Source: Mytilus edulis (taxonomy: Eukaryota > Mollusca > Bivalvia > Mytilida > Mytilidae). From it: a stretch of DNA of 64,000 bases. The stretch covers positions 40,759,601 through 40,823,600 of the forward strand of contig NC_092356.1 in the NCBI RefSeq assembly GCF_963676685.1. The letters are read 5' to 3'. Within the stretch, counting starts at the first letter, position 1. Every line of letters starts with the position of its first letter. This document shows positions 58,521-64,000 of this stretch, in pieces. A program made the translations under genes and the position numbers. The notes beneath the pieces were generated by a model that saw only the letters and a program-made list of their open reading frames with translations, was not told the DNA's origin and made no database searches.

Positions 58521-60519
58521 AAGTACTGAAACCAAAAAATTTTCAATTTATGAATTATGAATATCATTATATTAATTCATCATTCACTCATTTTAACAGA
58601 AATTTTCTTTGTGTATTTACTTCAAATCAGAAACAGATTTTTGTGTTCATACACTTTCAATCAGACATTATTTAAAGCAATGCCAAAAACAACAGATAAT
58701 TAGTCAGTACACACAGAAAAAACTTACAGTCGACATAATGTTATACTTAGACTGAGGTGATTCAAAAGATAAAAAATTGTATAAGATTTTTAAATGAGAT
58801 AACTATAAGTAATTTACAGATATATTTAACGCAGAGATATAAGGAATTGTCTCAGACCTGAATACTAATTGACGTTTCCGTTGTACCCTACTGAAAATGA
58901 GATTTCTTAATTATATAGTAATACTTACCTAGATGATAGTTTTCCTCTTTTGTGTACGTGGACATCACTTTATATTGATGTAGAAAACACGACAGGTTGT
59001 GCATCCATTAAAGACATATGTTTGATAAAAAAAAAGTTATTTCAAAATATATATATTATATATAGAAGTAAAAATAATATATGTATGTATAATGTAGCGT
59101 TTATTCTCATTAGTTGTGAATATAGAGTTATCATAGAATTTTAAAAGTTTTAATGGTTGGCTTATTTGAATTACTAAGAAAGCCACGATGACAATGAAGC
59201 AATCGAACCCAATGAGACGAAGAAAACAAACTCACTGTAAATAAAATACTACTTATTTCGTACAATTTTATTTTAGGAATTCAGAAAAAAATAGTTTGTT
59301 TAAATAATTATTCGGTTGAACATTCGTTTTAAATAATTAGAAGAATGTTCAAACACATGGTCACTCTAAATCGTCTTGCGTTTAGAAAAATGCTTCTAAT
59401 TGTCCATCCAAAATCTGATATCAACACAAGCTCCTTGATGCTTTGACAAAATAAGATCTAAGACCTTGATAAGCGAGACATTTTAAAATGTAATTTTTAC
59501 AAACATATTTTACAGATATATGTAACGATTATCATTGATAACCTCACCCAGTCCCATTAATGTAAACCTCGCAAAGATATTCGTACAGTATTTTAGATGA
59601 ATATATCTGTTAGTATTTGTCGATTCGTTAGCATATCAAACTACTTTACAACATAGATCGTCAACACAAATACAGGCGTGTATACAACTTATGAAACTGA
59701 TTGCAAAACCATTTATTATATAGAACGTTAACAAAATCATCGAGTTTGTAGTCTGACTGTCATTGTTTTTTTTTTTTTTTGGTTTTTTTTAGAAATAAAA
59801 TTGAGAATGGAAATGGGGAATGTGTCAAAGTGACAACAACCCGACCTTAGAATATATTAATTCTTTGTAGATGTTTTTTTTTACTTTTGTTCATATGTTA
59901 ATTTATTCTATTTTTTTAAAGTGTTTTTGTTCTTTCCACTTTATTTCGGAGACTTCTTTTACCAGTATAGACTGTCCCTGTTTATTCTGAGGAAGTTCAA
60001 GGAAAAAGTACTTTAAATTGCTAATAATTAAAACATATATACTAGTAGGTAAATATTTGTAATGTGTTGCACTCATTTAACATCGACTATTACCAGTTCA
60101 TCTTAATTTTCATGATATAACATTGAATAACCTTTGGGGTTTTTTCTTCTTTTTGTGTGTGCATTTAAATGTATTTATTCCCATATCTCATGTTTTGCAC
60201 TAGTGTTTTTTTTATCTAATGTTGAATAGAAATGTATTCTTCGTTCTATTACAAATACTACACAAAAGTAGAATCATGTATCTTGAATTTTAAATATTAA
60301 TTATGTTTTTCATGTATAATTAAGAAGCGGAAATGGTTTAGCAAACAAATGGAAATTAAAGGCAACAGTAGCATACCGCTTTTCAATAGTCACAAATCGA
60401 TTAGGCTAGCTAATTTAAAAGTCTATGATTATCGTTCTGCTGCTACTATGAGACATAATTTCAAATTACAGTATACATGGTAAACGAAAAATACAGAATA
60501 ACAATGTAAAACGTCTAAA
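58521..60519. other. Y5 flank, no gene
   Basis: Here copy B continues past the point (28953) where copy A was cut and follows the Y2/Y4 pattern. Contains an AT-rich tract near 59048-59085, one satellite unit (59645-59735) and the aatggaaatggggaatgtg fragment (59790-59845). Confidence 0.5.
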
Positions 60520-61230
60520 CATGCATGACAGACAAATATTTACACCTTAGTATCATTCCATACACCAAATATAGTCGTCTTATCGTGAACAGTACCTGAG
60601 AAACAGATCAAATCATAGCAACTCAGCATTGAACATTGGACCATGAAACTGCGGTTATATTCTCATGAGCCCTGGAAGATAGATATGTACACCTTACAAT
60701 AATTCCATACACCAAATATAGTTGACCCATTACTTATAGTATCTCATATACTGACAAAAAAACGAACACTGAATAGACCAACGACCCCCTAGTAAATGCT
60801 CATTAAATACACGAAATAGTGACAACTTTGTGTAAAATGGTTGACGAAAAAAACAAAACCACATAAACTTAAGCATTGTCCAATGAACCCTTAAGTTGAA
60901 ATAAAGGTCAGATGTTACCAGCCAGTGAGATATGTACACGTTATTCCATAAACCAAATGTAGTTGACCTGATGCGTGTAGTATTGGAGATACTGACCTGA
61001 CCATACAACTTTAACCTTTAACCTCAGCTGAACCCAACATGACGGATTTGTAGATGTTGCTACAAATCCATTGTAAGTGAGTGTTTCACTTCACCAAAGA
61101 AACAAAATTTTTGTTCAAGCATCCACTGAACAATAAAAATGAGGTCCAGGACAATGAAAATATGACTGACGGAAACTTCGTTACATAAGGTTTCTGTATA
61201 TAAATTAAGAAGCATCCGGACAAAGCTTTT
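60520..61230. repeat. diverged ~150 bp gaggtc repeat family (Y5)
   Basis: Counterpart of 19530-20250 and 45828-46535. Confidence 0.6.
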
Positions 61231-63617
61231 TACAAATAATATACGCCATTGCTGATGATGGACTATAATGCTTATGTCTGACAGTCTGTGGTTCAAATTG
61301 GTTGCAAGTAAGAAGAAAAGTGTCCATTTTACTAATTATACACAGGTTGTATCAAATTTCATTCATGCACGTACACAATCATGAGATACTGATGAAACAC
61401 TCCCATAATTCTTGTCATCTGCTCGAATTCAGAATTCTGTAACATTTTAAAAACTTAATCTCAACGACCTGCATGTTACATGGCTTAATCTTAACTATGA
61501 GTATCCCATTCCACCATCAAAAACCTTGCTAAAATGAGCATCTATTGGACTGTACTGGATGTATACATATGCAGCCAAAACATCAAGATGTGAACTTTTT
61601 ATCTGATTGCATTATTTCGGAATAAAGCAAGTTGTAACATGTGTAAGTTATAAGAACCATTGCAACAACTCCAGTCAGTATATTGAGCAATGATGTAAAT
61701 ATTATTTAGTTTGGATCAATTTGTATTGTGGCTTAGATAAATAGATAGGATGAATGAAAAAAATAAGATATATTGCTGTAAGTTTGGTTGAATAATGAAT
61801 ATTTGTTTTCATGAGAATACTTAAAACATTTGAAACCGGACAATGACCTTGTAAGTTAAAAACATGCAGGTTTCAAGTTCAAACAATAATTTTTTGGAAT
61901 ACTTTGAAATATATTCATTTAAACCTAAATACTTTTACGCCGTTACTCAAATTTAAGGATAAATCATTATAGCGTTAGCTATATTGGTTGAGCCTGCGCT
62001 TGAAGGTCATTCTGTCCATCACAATTGATGTGTGGTAACCTTCTCTTAAAGTTTTTTTTTATACTTCCAAGCGACTGGACATGTTATTTTTCAACAAATT
62101 CCTTACTTCTTGTTACTTCTTTAACATTCTCTAATGCTTTAATCGCTTTATCAAGCATAAAGTAACACGTTTCTAATGCTTAAAGAAGTCACCTTTTGAA
62201 CAATATTAAAAGGCTAGGAATCTATAATTCTGAATTTACATTAAAACTTCTTTGAAATAAACTAAACAATAACGAATGATGTTAATGTCAAATTTAGAGG
62301 GAGCGTGAATTTTATGTTCTACCATGGATTGTTACAATTACTCTTATACACATTTCTGTTTTATACAAGCTTATTTACACATTATATGAGAGTCTTTGTT
62401 ATACATGCACATGTCATTTTTTACATTTTCGCATATTAGAGTTTTCTTACAAATTGACGAAAGGTACGTACGCTTGACGAATCATACGTAAGACTCGTTT
62501 AAGGGATCCTTTATTTTGGCATATTTAAATTATAGTCCAGGAACTTCGGACCATTAACCTACTTGCAACGACACTTACAATGATTTTTTCTTGAGATAGA
62601 AAAAACATAAACTTCCTTGATTTAATATTTGCAACGCCCAGAATAATAAAATGAAGAAAAAAAGATGACCGTCATACTATGCCATATGCTGGAGCTCGTT
62701 TAATAACTTGTGAATCATCGCCTCTCTGAGTAATATTCATTGGGCCCCTTAGTGTGTCTATATGATACACGTACGTGAGTCAGGCTCTCCTATGGAATCG
62801 TTATTTTAGCGTATAATTGCGTTTTGCCTACAGTCCAGAACATTCATAAAATATAAGTCACTGGACGTTCGCGTCTATCTTCCAAGCATGTGTACTGTTA
62901 GATCGTCTTTATAAAATCCACAATATATATGATGCAAAATTGTAGATTTATTTTCTTCATATACCTTTAGGAGTTTAAATGTGTATGTAATTGAACAAAA
63001 CGATCTACATGTATATAATTAGCTGATCTATGATTAAAGCCCAAGGGCAGATTTAGGAATGATTCGCACAAGAGAACATTTACTCAACCGACACATTCCT
63101 AGCCTCCAATTCTCGATCTTTTCCTCAATCTATTAAATACAATTAAGTCAGAAAGATAGAGAGAGAGAGACGATTTACTTTTCTAAAACACCCAAGTTTT
63201 TTGTTTTTGCTTTGAGTGTAAGGGAACCATCAATTTACTTCAAGAGGGTTATGCTTTTTTCCTTTAAAAATATTCTGGTTCCCAATTTGACCGAAAAAAA
63301 TGTTGTGGTCAAGCAGATTACAAACAAAATCTGAATCCAGATTTTCCCTTCACCTTATAGTGTTTAAATTTTGATAAAAATAATTGATTAATAGCGTCGA
63401 AAAACTAAGAAAAAAAACACATAACCCCCTCCCCTTTTGAAGTTACATGGTTGCTACCATAACTTGTTTGTTTTTATTCTTTTTTCCCCCATTTTATACT
63501 TGTTTAATAGTGTAAACTTTATAACGTTAATATTAAACTGAATTTACAATTTAAGTTATGGTTTCAATGTATCCCCTGCGATTACAAGAGGTAAATTACC
63601 TTTATAACATTAATAGA
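61231..63617. other. Y5 flank, no gene
   Basis: Counterpart of 20251-22620, without the TTAA MITE found in Y4. No coding sequence supported. Confidence 0.45.
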
Positions 63618-64000
63618 AAACTAGATGTGTCAAAGCGACACGAATGGCCCCGTCCCAAAAAGTTGAAAAATCTGCAATTTCAATATAAACATATGTGGAC
63701 ACAAACATGATGGTAGTCTCACATATAAAAAATCAGGTCAAAATCTGAAGGCGTATAGAAATAAAAACCCGTATAACTGTGATTTTCAATAATTTATCAA
63801 AGTCCAAAGCCCGTAATTTCAGCAAATATTAGCGGAGCGGAACGAAACTTAAAATTGACATGTAACGCATTATGGTTAACTCACATACCAAAAATCAGCC
63901 CAATATCTGAAGGCATTTAGAAAAAAAACCGTATACCTGTGATTTTCATCAATTTCTCAAAGTCCAAAGCCCGTAATTTCGGCAAAAAATAGTAGAGCGG
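63618..64000. repeat. ~165 bp tandem repeat element, cut by window end (Y5)
   Basis: Counterpart of 22621-23020. The window ends before the position of the composite-element target, so its state here is unknown. Confidence 0.75.

Overview
The window reads as AT-rich nuclear DNA from a bivalve mollusc, most likely a marine mussel (Mytilus-like). I infer this from the dense load of repeat families I associate with bivalves: decayed Penelope-like retroelements (PLEs), hammerhead-ribozyme repeats, and the interspersed units with gggaatgtgtcaaagagac or gacctattgcatatagtat-type cores. I found no bacterial operon features, tRNA, rRNA or CRISPR array.

The only clearly recognisable protein-coding genes are five copies of an intronless UDP-galactopyranose mutase (UGM, glf), all on the minus strand. 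They lie at 1-879 (open at the window edge), 13727-14836 (intact), 25142-26252 (frameshifted), 40168-41277 (intact) and 54986-56096 (same frameshift). At 369 codons they match the short bacterial class of UGM rather than the roughly 500-residue eukaryotic class. PLE and mussel repeats lie within 200 bp of the genes, which argues for a chromosomal, horizontally acquired gene family rather than contamination.

Layout. The basic repeating unit is glf plus its 5' flank. Call the long block before each intact gene X, the intact genes G2 and G4, the blocks after them Y, and the frameshifted genes G3 and G5. The order is: G1 with a truncated flank and an expanded satellite (1-4.4 kb); X1 (4.4-13.6 kb, ending in a decayed PLE); G2; Y2 (15-25 kb); G3; a truncated Y-type flank (26.3-28.95 kb); unique junction DNA (28.95-29.5 kb); X2 (29.5-40.0 kb); G4; Y4 (41.4-54.9 kb); G5; and Y5 (56.3 kb to the end). 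Thus about 24.5 kb (4.4-28.95 kb) is repeated in direct tandem as about 29.2 kb (29.5-58.75 kb). The length difference is almost fully explained by three insertions in the second copy (about 1.29, 0.39 and 3.16 kb) and one of about 0.2 kb in the first.

Mobile DNA. The PLE upstream of G2 and G4 carries a type I hammerhead ribozyme whose catalytic core is intact. Five further hammerhead-like repeats in the window have broken cores but keep the CpG-rich palindromic stem III. Copy B also holds a composite element: two nearly identical ~660 bp MITE-like units in direct orientation bracket a satellite-rich segment, and the whole is flanked by a 3 bp target duplication that is single-copy in the empty paralogous site.

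How the parts work together. The intact glf copies should make an FAD enzyme converting UDP-galactopyranose to UDP-galactofuranose. Copy number appears to have grown by tandem duplication in a transposon-rich region, with some copies decaying (frameshift in G3/G5) and one diverging at an active-site arginine (G1).
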